The notes under the pieces were generated by a model, which was given only the letters and a program-made list of their open reading frames with translations, ran no database searches and was not told the origin of the DNA. Of a DNA stretch of 64,000 bases, positions 1-8,723 are shown in pieces. The stretch spans positions 148,847-212,846 of the forward strand of contig NZ_BMVG01000012.1 in assembly GCF_014650595.1 (NCBI RefSeq), in the 5' to 3' direction. The position numbers and the translations under genes were made by a program. Source of the stretch: Streptomyces alanosinicus (GTDB taxonomy: Bacteria; Actinomycetota; Actinomycetes; Streptomycetales; Streptomycetaceae). Numbering within the stretch: the stretch's first letter is position 1; each line of letters opens with the position of its first letter.

Positions 1-1103
1 CCGATCATCAGCCCCCGTCCCCGCACCTCCCCTACGCAGGCGAACCTGTCGGCCAGCTCACGGAGTTGGCGCAGCATGCGGGTGCCGAGGTCGGCGGCGC
101 GTTCGGCGAGGCCGTTCTCCCGCACATGGCTGAGGGTCGCGGTGCCCGCGGCCATGGCGAGTTGGTTGCCTCGGAAGGTTCCGGCGTGGGCGCCGGGTTG
201 CCAGACGTCGAGATCGTCGCGGTAGACGATCACGGCCAGCGGGAGGCTGCCGCCGATGGCCTTGGACAGGACCATGACGTCAGGGGTGATACCGCTGTGG
301 TCGACGGCCCAGAAGGCGCCCGTCCTACCGACGCCGGTCTGGATCTCGTCGGCGATCAGCGGGATCTCCCGGGCGGCCGTGAGCTGCCGCATACGGCGCA
401 GCCAGTCGTCCGGTCCGGGGATCACCCCGCCCTCGCCCTGGACGGGTTCGAGGATCATCCCGGCGGGCAGCGGCACACCCGACTTGGGGTCGTCGAGGAG
501 GGACTCGGTCCAGTGGGCGGCGAGTTCGGCGCCGCGCGGTCCGCCGACGCCGAAGGGGCAGCGGTAGTCCTGTGGATAGGGCAGACGGGCGACCTGGATG
601 TCACGGGCGCCGCCCGAGGCGGCCAGGGCACCGGCGGTCATGCCGTGGTAGGCGCCGGTGAAGGCGAGGACACCGGTGCGGCCGGTCGCGGCCCGGACCA
701 GTTTGAGGGCGGCCTCGACGGCGTCCGTTCCGGCCGGTCCGCAGAACTGGACGCGTCCGCGGTCGGCGAGGCCGGCCGGGAGGGTGCGGAACAGTTCGGT
801 GATGAAGGCGTCCTTGACGGGGGTGGCCAGGTCGAGGACGGAGAGGGGGGCGCCGGAGTCGAGGACGCCGCGGATGGCTTCCAGTACGACCGGATGGTTG
901 TGGCCGAGGGCGAGGGTGCCGGCGCCCGAGAGACAGTCGAGATAGCGACGGCCGTCGGCGCCCTCGATGGTGAGCCCGCGCGCCCTGACCGGGACGATGG
1001 GCAGCGCCCGTGCGTAGGTACGGGCGGAGGATTCCCGCGCCGACTGGCGTCTGAGGATCCCCTCGTGCACGGCGGGCGCTCCCCCGTTCGTGTCTCCAGC
1101 CAT
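1..1103 (-). CDS. Class III (diaminobutyrate-type) aminotransferase, 3' part cut by window edge
   Basis: PLP-dependent class III aminotransferase, closest in feel to diaminobutyrate--2-oxoglutarate aminotransferases. Translation from ATG (1103-1101) begins MAGDTNGGAPAVHEG and shows the family sequence in order: the GAGTLALGHNHP substrate region, CGPAGTDAVEAALK, TGAYHGMT, EPVQGEGGVIP, the cofactor Asp in IADEIQTGVGRTG, and the Schiff-base Lys of LSKAIGGSLP near residue 280. The frame stays open to base 1, so the C-terminus lies outside the window. In Streptomyces, an aminotransferase at this place (beside hflX) sits with siderophore synthetase genes, from memory; a role in diamine supply for a siderophore is an inference that needs the sequence to the left. 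Confidence 0.85.
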   Translation of the reverse strand, partial: MAGDTNGGAPAVHEGILRRQSARESSARTYARALPIVPVRARGLTIEGADGRRYLDCLSGAGTLALGHNHPVVLEAIRGVLDSGAPLSVLDLATPVKDAFITELFRTLPAGLADRGRVQFCGPAGTDAVEAALKLVRAATGRTGVLAFTGAYHGMTAGALAASGGARDIQVARLPYPQDYRCPFGVGGPRGAELAAHWTESLLDDPKSGVPLPAGMILEPVQGEGGVIPGPDDWLRRMRQLTAAREIPLIADEIQTGVGRTGAFWAVDHSGITPDVMVLSKAIGGSLPLAVIVYRDDLDVWQPGAHAGTFRGNQLAMAAGTATLSHVRENGLAERAADLGTRMLRQLRELADRFACVGEVRGRGLMI

Positions 1104-1632
1104 CGACTCCGTAACGGCCACCGGTCGCTGTCCTCCCCGCTGTTCAGAGGCGAGTTGATCCACGGGGACCAAGTGCAGGCAGCTGGCCCCCCACCGCTAC
1201 AACCTCCGGCCGTTCGACGGGTTACGGGTTGCCGCAAGATCATTGCCGGGACGGCAGGACGACGGCAGGTCGACAGCCGACCGTCAGACGGACGACGGCC
1301 GACCGCCGGGCGGACGACGGGCGGACGACGGACGGTCGGGGTGTTCCGCACGGTCTCACGCGCCGCGCCCCCAACGTCGGTCGGATCAGGGAACGGATCA
1401 AGGACAGGAGCGGTGAATGGACGTCAAACCGGTAGATCCACGGATGATTGGCCAGCTCAGACGGCTTGTAGCCGAACCGTTGCCGTTCCATCGGAAGTCC
1501 CCCACAGCGAGCGCATAGTCTGGGACGCCGTTTCCCAAAACGATCGTGGGACGGCCGTGAACGTCCCATGAGTTCACGGCCGGTGGCGCGACCGAAGCGC
1601 CGAGTACCTTCACAACAGGGGGAGTCAAGAGC
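1104..1632. other. Divergent intergenic region, no gene seen
   Basis: About 530 bases between the aminotransferase (minus) and the protease (plus). Bases 1240-1345 hold imperfect tandem copies of a cggacgacgg-like decamer. Bases 1523-1532 and 1546-1556 carry a near-repeat of tgggacgccg. A long palindrome is at 1552-1582 (own entry). Open frames here have no ribosome site or recognisable product, so I call no gene. Confidence 0.6.
1552..1582. promoter_or_regulatory. Perfect 11-bp-arm inverted repeat, candidate operator or leader hairpin
   Basis: Arms CGGCCGTGAAC (1552-1562) and GTTCACGGCCG (1572-1582) are exact reverse complements around a 9-base centre. It lies about 50 bases before the protease start, in the right place for an operator of a dimeric regulator or a 5'-leader hairpin. 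It is not followed by a T run. Which of these it is cannot be told from sequence. Confidence 0.5.
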
Positions 1633-2856
1633 ATGCGATCCATACGACCGTCGTTCACTGATCGGCGAGGGAGGGGCACCCGCACCTCCACCTCGCTCGC
1701 GGCGGTCGCCCTCGCCTCGGCGCTGGCGCTGACCGCCACCGCCTGCAACGGCGACGACAACGCCAGCGGCCAGCCGACCGCGTCCGCGTCCGCGACCTCG
1801 GCCGGCGACGGAAAGATCAAGATCCCGGACGACCTGAAGCAGAAGCTGAAGGACCACGGCATCGACATCGACAAGTGGAAGAACGGCGCCTGGAAGAACT
1901 GGAACAAGCAGGACTGGCTGCGCGAGGCCAACGACTTCATCAACCCGATCATCAAGGGCCTGTGGGACCCGAACCGGATGCGCCACTCCAACGACCCGAG
2001 CAAGGGTGTCAAGGACAATGACATCTCGGGTGACCAGGGCGTGACGGACCCGACCCCGCAGCCGGTGAAGGCGCAGTCGGTGGCGACGCCGTACCACGTC
2101 AACGCGGCCGCCTCGGGCAAGGTGTTCTTCGACTCCCCCGAGGGCCACATGGTCTGCTCGGGCACGGTCGTGGAGGACCCCGCGCACCCGGGCAAGTCCA
2201 ACCTGGTCTGGACGGCGGGTCACTGTGTGCACGCCGGCAAGAGCGGCGGCTGGTACCGCAACATGGCCTTCGTGCCGTCGTACAACAACTCCGGCAAGCC
2301 GGCCGCCCAGCTGCAGAACGCCACCCGGTCCGAGATCGCCCCGTACGGCGTGTGGTGGGCCGATGCGGCGCAGACCTCGCAGCAGTGGATCGACCAGGGC
2401 GGTGAGACCGGCGGCAACGGTGCCCCGTATGACTTCGCGGTGATCCATGTGACGCCGGAGCAGGGCAACAGCGGCAAGTCGCTGGAGGAGACGGTCGGCG
2501 GGGCGCTGCCGGTGAACTTCAACGCTCCGGCGGTGCCGAAGGTCAGCGGCGGCATCACCGCGTCCGGCTACCCGGAGGCGGCTCCGTTCGACGGTCAGCT
2601 GCTGTACCAGTGCAAGGACAAGCCGGGTCGGCTGTCCATCGCCAAGTCGGAGCCGACGATGTACCGCATCGGCTGCACGATGACCGCGGGCTCCTCCGGC
2701 GGCGGCTGGGTGGAGACGGGCACGGACGGCAAGCTGGCTCTGGTGTCCAACACCTCCATCGGCCCGGTGACGTCGGGCTGGCTGGCCGGTCCCCGGCTGG
2801 GCGATGTGGCCAAGGGTGTGTACCAGTCGGTCAGCAAGAAGTTCGCCGGGCAGTAA
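1633..2856 (+). CDS. Secreted trypsin-like serine protease lipoprotein
   Basis: A 407-residue exported protein. The N-terminus has a basic start, a hydrophobic stretch and a lipobox LTATAC with Cys38 as the likely lipidated residue. A charged Lys/Asp/Trp-rich linker (about 50-160) precedes a chymotrypsin-fold domain. The catalytic triad is visible: His197 in WTAGHC, Asp267 in PYDFAVI, Ser355 in AGSSGGGW. ATG 1633 follows a ggggga ribosome site. It is monocistronic: a strong hairpin follows and the next gene converges. The role is extracellular proteolysis at the membrane or wall; the substrate is unknown. Confidence 0.9.
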   Translation: MRSIRPSFTDRRGRGTRTSTSLAAVALASALALTATACNGDDNASGQPTASASATSAGDGKIKIPDDLKQKLKDHGIDIDKWKNGAWKNWNKQDWLREANDFINPIIKGLWDPNRMRHSNDPSKGVKDNDISGDQGVTDPTPQPVKAQSVATPYHVNAAASGKVFFDSPEGHMVCSGTVVEDPAHPGKSNLVWTAGHCVHAGKSGGWYRNMAFVPSYNNSGKPAAQLQNATRSEIAPYGVWWADAAQTSQQWIDQGGETGGNGAPYDFAVIHVTPEQGNSGKSLEETVGGALPVNFNAPAVPKVSGGITASGYPEAAPFDGQLLYQCKDKPGRLSIAKSEPTMYRIGCTMTAGSSGGGWVETGTDGKLALVSNTSIGPVTSGWLAGPRLGDVAKGVYQSVSKKFAGQ

Positions 2857-2906
2857 GGGCGGGCGGAATCGCCGCCTCGTCGGCGGAGTGACTGCTCCCT
2901 GAGAGC

Positions 2907-2944
2907 ACGAAGGCCCGCCCCCTGAAAAAGGGGCGGGCCTTCGT
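2907..2944. terminator. Bidirectional hairpin terminator between protease and hflX
   Basis: Arms of 15 bases (2907-2921 and 2930-2944) pair perfectly around the 8-base loop ctgaaaaa. It lies 50 bases after the protease stop and 12 bases after the hflX stop on the other strand, so it can end both transcripts. Confidence 0.9.
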
Positions 2945-2955
2945 CATGGAGTCGG

Positions 2956-4449
2956 TCAGGCCGCCGGCACCGGAACGTACGGCGCCAGGTCCGCCGCCAG
3001 TTCCTCGTGCACCCGGACCTTGAGCAGGGTGCCCTCCGCGGTGTGCTCCTCGGAGATCACCTCGCCCTCGGTGTGGGCGCGGGCGACGAGCTTGCCGTGC
3101 GTGTAGGGCACGAGCGCCTCGATCTCGACCGAGGGGCGGGGCAGGTCGTTGTCGATCAGGGCGAGCAGTTCCTCGATGCCCTGGCCGGTGCGGGCCGAGA
3201 CGGCGATCGAGCGCTTCTCGACCCTGAGCAGTCGCTGGAGGACCAGCGGGTCCGCCGCGTCCGCCTTGTTGATCACGACGATCTCGGGCACGTCGGTGGC
3301 GCCGACGTCCCGGATCACCTCGCGCACGGCGGCGAGCTGCTCCTCCGGTACCGGGTGCGAGCCGTCCACCACGTGCAGGATGAGGTCGGAGTCGCCGACC
3401 TCCTCCATGGTGGAGCGGAACGCCTCGACCAGGTGGTGCGGAAGGTGGCGTACGAAGCCGACGGTGTCCGCCAGCGTGTACAGCCGACCGCTCGGGGTCT
3501 CCGCGCGGCGGACGGTCGGGTCCAGGGTCGCGAACAGGGCGTTCTCGACCAGGACGCCGGCGCCCGTGAGTCGGTTGAGCAGGGAGGACTTGCCGGCGTT
3601 GGTGTAGCCCGCGATGGCGACGGACGGCACCTTGTTGCGTCGGCGTTCCTGGCGCTTGATCTCGCGGCCGGTCTTCATCTCCGCGATCTCCCGGCGCATC
3701 TTCGCCATCTTCTCGCGGATCCGGCGCCGGTCCGTCTCGATCTTGGTCTCACCGGGGCCACGGGTGGCGAGGCCGCCGCCCTTGCCGCCGCCCATCTGGC
3801 GGGACAGCGACTGACCCCAGCCGCGCAGCCTCGGCAGCATGTACTGCATCTGCGCGAGCGAGACCTGCGCCTTGCCCTCGCGGGACTTGGCGTGCTGGGC
3901 GAAGATGTCCAGGATCAGGGCCGTACGGTCGACGACCTTGACCTTGGCGATGTCCTCCAGCTGGATCAGCTGGCCGGGGCTCAGCTCACCGTCGCAGATC
4001 ACGGTGTCGGCACCGGTCTCGACGACGATGTCGCGCAGCTCCAGGGCCTTGCCGGAGCCGATGTAGGTGGCCGCGTCGGGCTTGTCACGGCGCTGGATCA
4101 CGCCGTCGAGGACGAGTGCGCCCGCGGTCTCCGCGAGGGCGGCCAGCTCCGCGAGGGAGTTGTCGGCGTCCTGTGCGGTGCCGGTGGTCCACACCCCGAC
4201 GAGCACGACCCGCTCCAGGCGGAGCTGTCGGTACTCGACCTCGGTGACGTCCTCCAGCTCGGTGGACAGACCCGCCACGCGGCGCAGGGCCGCGCGCTCG
4301 GAGCGGTCGAACTGGTCGCCGTCCCGCTCGCCGTCGATCTCGTGGCTCCAGGCGACGTCCTCTTCCATCAGGGCATCGGCCCGAAGACCTTCGGGATAGT
4401 CGTGCGCGAGGCGCTTGGTGTCCTGGGAAGGGGAAGAAGAGGAGGTCAT
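2956..4449 (-). CDS. hflX: Ribosome-associated GTPase HflX
   Basis: Conserved GTPase that binds 50S and 70S ribosomes and rescues or splits stalled ribosomes. The 497-residue protein has the HflX N-terminal domain, the glycine-rich linker GGGKGGGLATRGPGE and the GTPase motifs GYTNAGKSSL (G1), DTVGFVRHLP (G3) and NKAD (G4). The frame is open further upstream, but ATG 4449 (MTSSSSPSQDTKRL) is chosen because aagga lies just before it and the upstream extension is low-complexity basic sequence. The 2956 end lies against the shared hairpin. It faces the metallopeptidase gene in the same direction with a 135-base gap. Confidence 0.95.
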   Translation of the reverse strand: MTSSSSPSQDTKRLAHDYPEGLRADALMEEDVAWSHEIDGERDGDQFDRSERAALRRVAGLSTELEDVTEVEYRQLRLERVVLVGVWTTGTAQDADNSLAELAALAETAGALVLDGVIQRRDKPDAATYIGSGKALELRDIVVETGADTVICDGELSPGQLIQLEDIAKVKVVDRTALILDIFAQHAKSREGKAQVSLAQMQYMLPRLRGWGQSLSRQMGGGKGGGLATRGPGETKIETDRRRIREKMAKMRREIAEMKTGREIKRQERRRNKVPSVAIAGYTNAGKSSLLNRLTGAGVLVENALFATLDPTVRRAETPSGRLYTLADTVGFVRHLPHHLVEAFRSTMEEVGDSDLILHVVDGSHPVPEEQLAAVREVIRDVGATDVPEIVVINKADAADPLVLQRLLRVEKRSIAVSARTGQGIEELLALIDNDLPRPSVEIEALVPYTHGKLVARAHTEGEVISEEHTAEGTLLKVRVHEELAADLAPYVPVPAA

Positions 4450-4584
4450 TGGATCCTTACGTCGATGGGAGTGCCTGTGCGGGCAGTCATAGCGTAGAAC
4501 GCGCGAGCATCCCGGGAGATTCCCGCGGGCCGGGCCGCGCCGACCTGACGATGGTCGCACGGCCCGTCCCGTCGCGTCACCGCC

Positions 4585-6102
4585 TTATTTCCGGGGCCTG
4601 TCCTTGGCGGCCTTGGGCGAGGACGCCGCGGGCTTCCAGTCGGGGTGGCCTGGCATCGGAGGAGTCTTCTCGCCGTACAGCCAGCCCTTGAGGAAGCCCG
4701 ACAGATCGCGGCCGGCGACGGTCGAGGCGAGGCTGATGAAGTCCGCGGTGCCGGCGGTGGAGTCCCGGTGCTTCTGGACCCACGTCCGCTCCAGGCGTTC
4801 GAAGGCCGGCTTGCCGATCTCCTGGCGCAGGGCGTACAGCGCCAGGGCCGCGCCGTCGTAGATGTTGGGGCGGAAGAGGCTGATCTTCTGGCCGGGTGCG
4901 GGCGCCTTGGGCAGGGCGGGCGGGCCGCCGGCCGCACGCCAGCGGTCGGAGTTGGCGTAGGCGGCCTTCATCCGGTCCTCCATGGGCTTGTGCGCCGTCT
5001 CCTCCGCGTAGAGGGCCTCGTACCAGGTGGCGTGCCCCTCGTTCAGCCAGACGTCGGACCAGGTGCGGGGGCTGACGCTGTCGCCGAACCACTGGTGCGA
5101 CAGCTCGTGCACCATGATCGACTCGACGTACCACTGGGGGTAGGCGGGCTGTGTGAACAGGTTCTTCTCGAAGAGCGAGAGGGTCTGTGTCTCCAGTTCG
5201 AACCCGGTGTCGGCCTGCGCCATGAGCACGCCATAGGTCTCGAACGGGTACGGGCCGACCTTGCCCTCCAGCCAGGCGATCTGCTTGGGCGTCTTGTCGA
5301 GCCAGGGCTGGAGCGCCTTGGCGTCGGCGCTGGGCACGACGTCACGGACCTGCATCCCGTGCGGGCCCTCGCGGTGCAGCACGCTGGAGCGGCCGATGGA
5401 GACCTGGGCCAGTTCGGTGGCCATCGGGTGCTGGGTGCGGTAGGTCCAGGTGGTCTTGGAGCCGACCTGGTCCGCTCCGACGGGCAGACCGTTGGCCACG
5501 ACGGTGTAGCCCTTGGGGGCGGTGACATGGAAGGTGAAGAACGCCTTGTCGGACGGGTGGTCGTTGCAGGGGAAGACCAGGTGCGCGGCATCGGCCTGGT
5601 TGGCCATGGCGAGGCCGTCGTTGGTGCGCACCCAGCCGCCTTCCTGGTCCTTGCCGGGGACGGGTTCACTGGTGTGCTTCACCGTGATCCGGGTCCAGCT
5701 GCCCTCGTCGAGGGGGTGGTCCGGGGTGACGACCAGGTCCTCGCCGGCGCTGGTGAACTCCGCGGGACGCCCGTCGACCTCGACCGACTTGACGGTGCCG
5801 TGCGCGAAGTCGAGGTTGATCCGCTCCAGGTCGGCGGTGGTCCAGGCGTCGATGGTGGTCACGGCCTGCAGCGGCTTGTCGTTGCTGCCGGGGTAGGTGA
5901 AGGACACGTCGTACGACGCCACGTCGTAGCCCGGGTTGCCCAGGTAGGGAAAGAGCCGGTCGCCGACTCCGAGGGGCTCGGCCGGGGCCGCGGCGGCGAG
6001 CAGGCAGACGGTGACGGCGGAGGCCAGCAGGGCCGCCGCCCGGTGCCGGGAGGCGCGGGACCGGATCCGGGACCGGGCGCGGGTGCGGGGGGTGAGCAGC
6101 AT
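4585..6102 (-). CDS. Secreted M1-family (aminopeptidase N-like) metallopeptidase
   Basis: A 505-residue exported zinc peptidase. The first 45 residues have an Arg-rich start and hydrophobic core ending near AAAAPAEP, a typical secretion signal. The M1 zinc site is present as HELSHQWFGD followed by the third ligand in LNEGHATWYE. The family's GAMEN exopeptidase loop appears as the diverged GFELETQT. It is shorter than the classic roughly 850-residue aminopeptidase N, lacking the large C-terminal helical domain, as in other actinobacterial secreted M1 proteins. The C-terminus is Lys/Pro-rich. ATG 6102 has no clear ribosome site. Confidence 0.88.
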   Translation of the reverse strand: MLLTPRTRARSRIRSRASRHRAAALLASAVTVCLLAAAAPAEPLGVGDRLFPYLGNPGYDVASYDVSFTYPGSNDKPLQAVTTIDAWTTADLERINLDFAHGTVKSVEVDGRPAEFTSAGEDLVVTPDHPLDEGSWTRITVKHTSEPVPGKDQEGGWVRTNDGLAMANQADAAHLVFPCNDHPSDKAFFTFHVTAPKGYTVVANGLPVGADQVGSKTTWTYRTQHPMATELAQVSIGRSSVLHREGPHGMQVRDVVPSADAKALQPWLDKTPKQIAWLEGKVGPYPFETYGVLMAQADTGFELETQTLSLFEKNLFTQPAYPQWYVESIMVHELSHQWFGDSVSPRTWSDVWLNEGHATWYEALYAEETAHKPMEDRMKAAYANSDRWRAAGGPPALPKAPAPGQKISLFRPNIYDGAALALYALRQEIGKPAFERLERTWVQKHRDSTAGTADFISLASTVAGRDLSGFLKGWLYGEKTPPMPGHPDWKPAASSPKAAKDRPRK

Positions 6103-6205
6103 GGGTTACCGCTACCAGGGCGCTTGCTCGCGACGACGGCGACGCGCGCCCGTCCCACCCGAACGGGTTGGGTCCGCAGCCCTTCTGCCCAAGGCCGGGA
6201 ATCGG

Positions 6206-8440
6206 TCAGGAGTGCGGGTGCTGGTGCTGGGCGCGGGTCACGTCGTACACGCCCGGGACGTCCCGCATGGCGCGCATGAGGGCCGGGAGGCGGGCCGCGT
6301 CGGGGAGTTGGAGGGTGTACGTGTGCCGGACCCGCTGCTGACTGGGGGGTTCGACGGTGGCGGAGACGATGTCGACGCCCGTCGAGGAGATCGCCTCGGT
6401 GAGATCGGCGAGCAGATGGGGGCGGCCGAACGATTCAGCGACCAGGGTGACCCGGCATTCGGCGGTGTCCCCCCAGCGCACGCCGGTCTCCGTGCGCCCC
6501 CGGCCCTTCATGTGCGCCACCGCGGCGCACCCGACGCGGTGCACAGTCACCGCTCCCCCGCGTACCACGAAGCCGGTGATCTCGTCCGGCGGCACGGGCG
6601 TACAGCAGCCGGCGAGCCGTACGGCGGCCGCGGGCGGTTCCACCAGGACGTCGGCGCCTCTGGGGCGGGCCGTGGGGGCGCTCTCGGCGGCGTCGGCGCG
6701 CGCGCCGCCCTCGGGGCGCACGGAGGCAGTGGCCTCGGCGGGTTCGCGGCGGGCGCCGTCCGCGTCCTCGGTCTCGGCGCCGCCGCCGGGATGTGTGGCC
6801 AGCCAGCGCTGGATGGCGATCCGGGCGGCCGGGGTGTGGGCGTGCTCCAGCCACTCGCGGGAGGGCTCGGAGGCGGGGTCCTGGCCCATCAGGAGCTGAA
6901 CGCTGTCGCCGTCCTTGAGGACGGTGCTGAGGGTGGCCAGCCGGCCGTTGACCCGGGCGCCGATACAGGCGTGCGCGTCCTCGCCGTACTGCGCGTAGGC
7001 GGCGTCCACACAGGTGGCTCCGTCGGGCAGGCCGAGCGTGCCGCCGTCGGGGCGGAAGACGGTGATCTCGCGGTCCTGGGCGAGGTCTTCGCGCAGCGTG
7101 GACCAGAAGGTGTCGGGGTCGGGCGCGGCCCGCTGCCAGTCGAGGAGGCGGGAGAGCCAGCCGGGACGGGTGGGGTCGGCGCGCTCGCCGTCGGCGGGAT
7201 CGTCGGACGCGGGATCGTCGGACGCGGGATCGTCGGACGCGGGGGCATCGGACGCGGGGGCGTACGGGTTGCCGAGGGCGACGACGCCGGCCTCGGCGGC
7301 CCTGTGCATCTGGTGGGTGCGGATGAGGACTTCGACGACCTGACCGTCCACGCGCGCGACGGCGGTGTGCAGCGACTGGTACAGGTTGAACTTCGGTACG
7401 GCGATGAAGTCCTTGAACTCCGAGACCACCGGCGTCATACAGGTGTGCAGCTCGCCGAGGACGCCGTAGCAGTCGGCGTCCTCGTGCACGAGCACGAGGA
7501 GGCGGCCGAAGTCGGTGCCGCGCAGCTGTCCGCGTTTGCGGGCCACGCGGTGGACGGAGACGAAATGCCGGGGGCGGATGAGGACTTCGGCCGGGATGCC
7601 GGCCTCGCGCAGCACCCCACGCATCTCGTCGGCGACCTCGGCGAGCGGGTCGTCGGGGCGGGCGGCGTTCTCCGCGATGAGCTCGCGGGTGTGTTCGTAC
7701 TCCTCGGGACGGAGGATGGCGAAGACCAGGTCCTCCATCTCGGTCTTCAGGGCCTGTACGCCGAGGCGCTCGGCGAGCGGGATGAGGACGTCGCGGGTGA
7801 CCTTGGCGATCCGCGCCTGTTTCTCCGGGCGCATGACGCCGAGGGTGCGCATGTTGTGCAGACGGTCGGCGAGTTTGATCGACATCACGCGCACATCGCT
7901 GCCGGTGGCGACGAGCATCTTGCGGAAGGTCTCCGGCTCGGCGGCGGCTCCGTAGTCGACCTTCTCCAGTTTCGTCACCCCGTCGACGAGATAACGGACC
8001 TCCTCGCCGAATTGTTCCCGCACCTGATCGAGCGTCACATCGGTGTCCTCGACGGTGTCGTGGAGGAGCGAGGCGGTCAAGGTCGTGGTCTCGGCGCCGA
8101 GTTCGGCGAGGATCAGGGTCACCGCGAGCGGATGGGTGATGTACGGCTCACCGCTCTTGCGCATCTGGCCCCGGTGCGAGGACTCCGCGAGGACGTAGGC
8201 GCGGCGCAACGGGTCGAGGTCCGCGTCGGGGTGGTGGGCGCGGTGCGCCTCCACGACATGGCCGATCGCGTCGGGCAGTCTGCCGCGGACGGCGGGGCCG
8301 AGCAACGCGGCCCGGCCGAGCCTGCGCAGATCGATCCGCGGCCGGGACTTCCTGCGTTCCGCCCTGGGCACCGCGGGGGCGGTGGCCGCCGTGGGCAACA
8401 CCGGGCCAGGGGACGCAGGGTTCGTGGCCTCCGCACTCAT
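6206..8440 (-). CDS. rshA: RelA/SpoT-family (p)ppGpp protein, RshA-like
   Basis: Bifunctional-type alarmone protein with, in order: an HD hydrolase domain (LLHDTVEDTD), a synthetase-like domain (RPRHFVSVHR ... NLYQSLHTAV ... VLIRTHQMHRAAEAG), a TGS domain (ITVFRPDGGTLGLPDGAT), a zinc-finger-like CC segment (LAGCCTPVPPDEI) and a C-terminal ACT domain. It looks like the second Streptomyces RelA homologue, RshA, not the main RelA: the usual AHWxYK after the synthetase is missing, and an Ala/Ser/Asp repeat sits in its place. ATG 8440 is preferred over GTG 8446 since ggagg lies just upstream. Expected role is stress or phosphate-linked (p)ppGpp turnover, as recalled for S. coelicolor. Confidence 0.88.
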   Translation of the reverse strand: MSAEATNPASPGPVLPTAATAPAVPRAERRKSRPRIDLRRLGRAALLGPAVRGRLPDAIGHVVEAHRAHHPDADLDPLRRAYVLAESSHRGQMRKSGEPYITHPLAVTLILAELGAETTTLTASLLHDTVEDTDVTLDQVREQFGEEVRYLVDGVTKLEKVDYGAAAEPETFRKMLVATGSDVRVMSIKLADRLHNMRTLGVMRPEKQARIAKVTRDVLIPLAERLGVQALKTEMEDLVFAILRPEEYEHTRELIAENAARPDDPLAEVADEMRGVLREAGIPAEVLIRPRHFVSVHRVARKRGQLRGTDFGRLLVLVHEDADCYGVLGELHTCMTPVVSEFKDFIAVPKFNLYQSLHTAVARVDGQVVEVLIRTHQMHRAAEAGVVALGNPYAPASDAPASDDPASDDPASDDPADGERADPTRPGWLSRLLDWQRAAPDPDTFWSTLREDLAQDREITVFRPDGGTLGLPDGATCVDAAYAQYGEDAHACIGARVNGRLATLSTVLKDGDSVQLLMGQDPASEPSREWLEHAHTPAARIAIQRWLATHPGGGAETEDADGARREPAEATASVRPEGGARADAAESAPTARPRGADVLVEPPAAAVRLAGCCTPVPPDEITGFVVRGGAVTVHRVGCAAVAHMKGRGRTETGVRWGDTAECRVTLVAESFGRPHLLADLTEAISSTGVDIVSATVEPPSQQRVRHTYTLQLPDAARLPALMRAMRDVPGVYDVTRAQHQHPHS
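7195..7254. repeat. 15-bp tandem repeat inside rshA
   Basis: Four copies of a 15-base unit (cgggatcgtcggacg), the first three identical and the last with mismatches. On the minus strand they encode repeated Asp-Pro-Ala-Ser-Asp in the linker between the synthetase-like and TGS domains. The copy number probably varies between strains. Confidence 0.9.
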
Positions 8441-8723
8441 GGGCACCTCCGGCTCGTGGACCGGCGGACGGGGCCCCAGGGCGTACGCGGCTCAGGGATG
8501 GCGACGTTCCCCCGTCCGTGCCGGTGCTTGATGCTATCGAGCCCACCACGTGCGACCGACCGCCTCTCGCCGAGCGTGAAACGGATCACCCATTCGAGCG
8601 ACGGAAAAGAGGTTTAGGGTTTGCGCCACATGTCCTGGGGCCGTCCGCGGTGTCGAACACCCCGGGCCATCGGAAACCGCTGATCCGGGCGGTGCGGGGT
8701 GTCTTCCTCGTGGTTTCGCCGTG

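Noticed and set aside
66..1571. A 501-codon plus-strand frame opposite the aminotransferase
   Set aside because: Low-complexity Gly/Asp/Arg text; the minus strand carries clear PLP-enzyme motifs.
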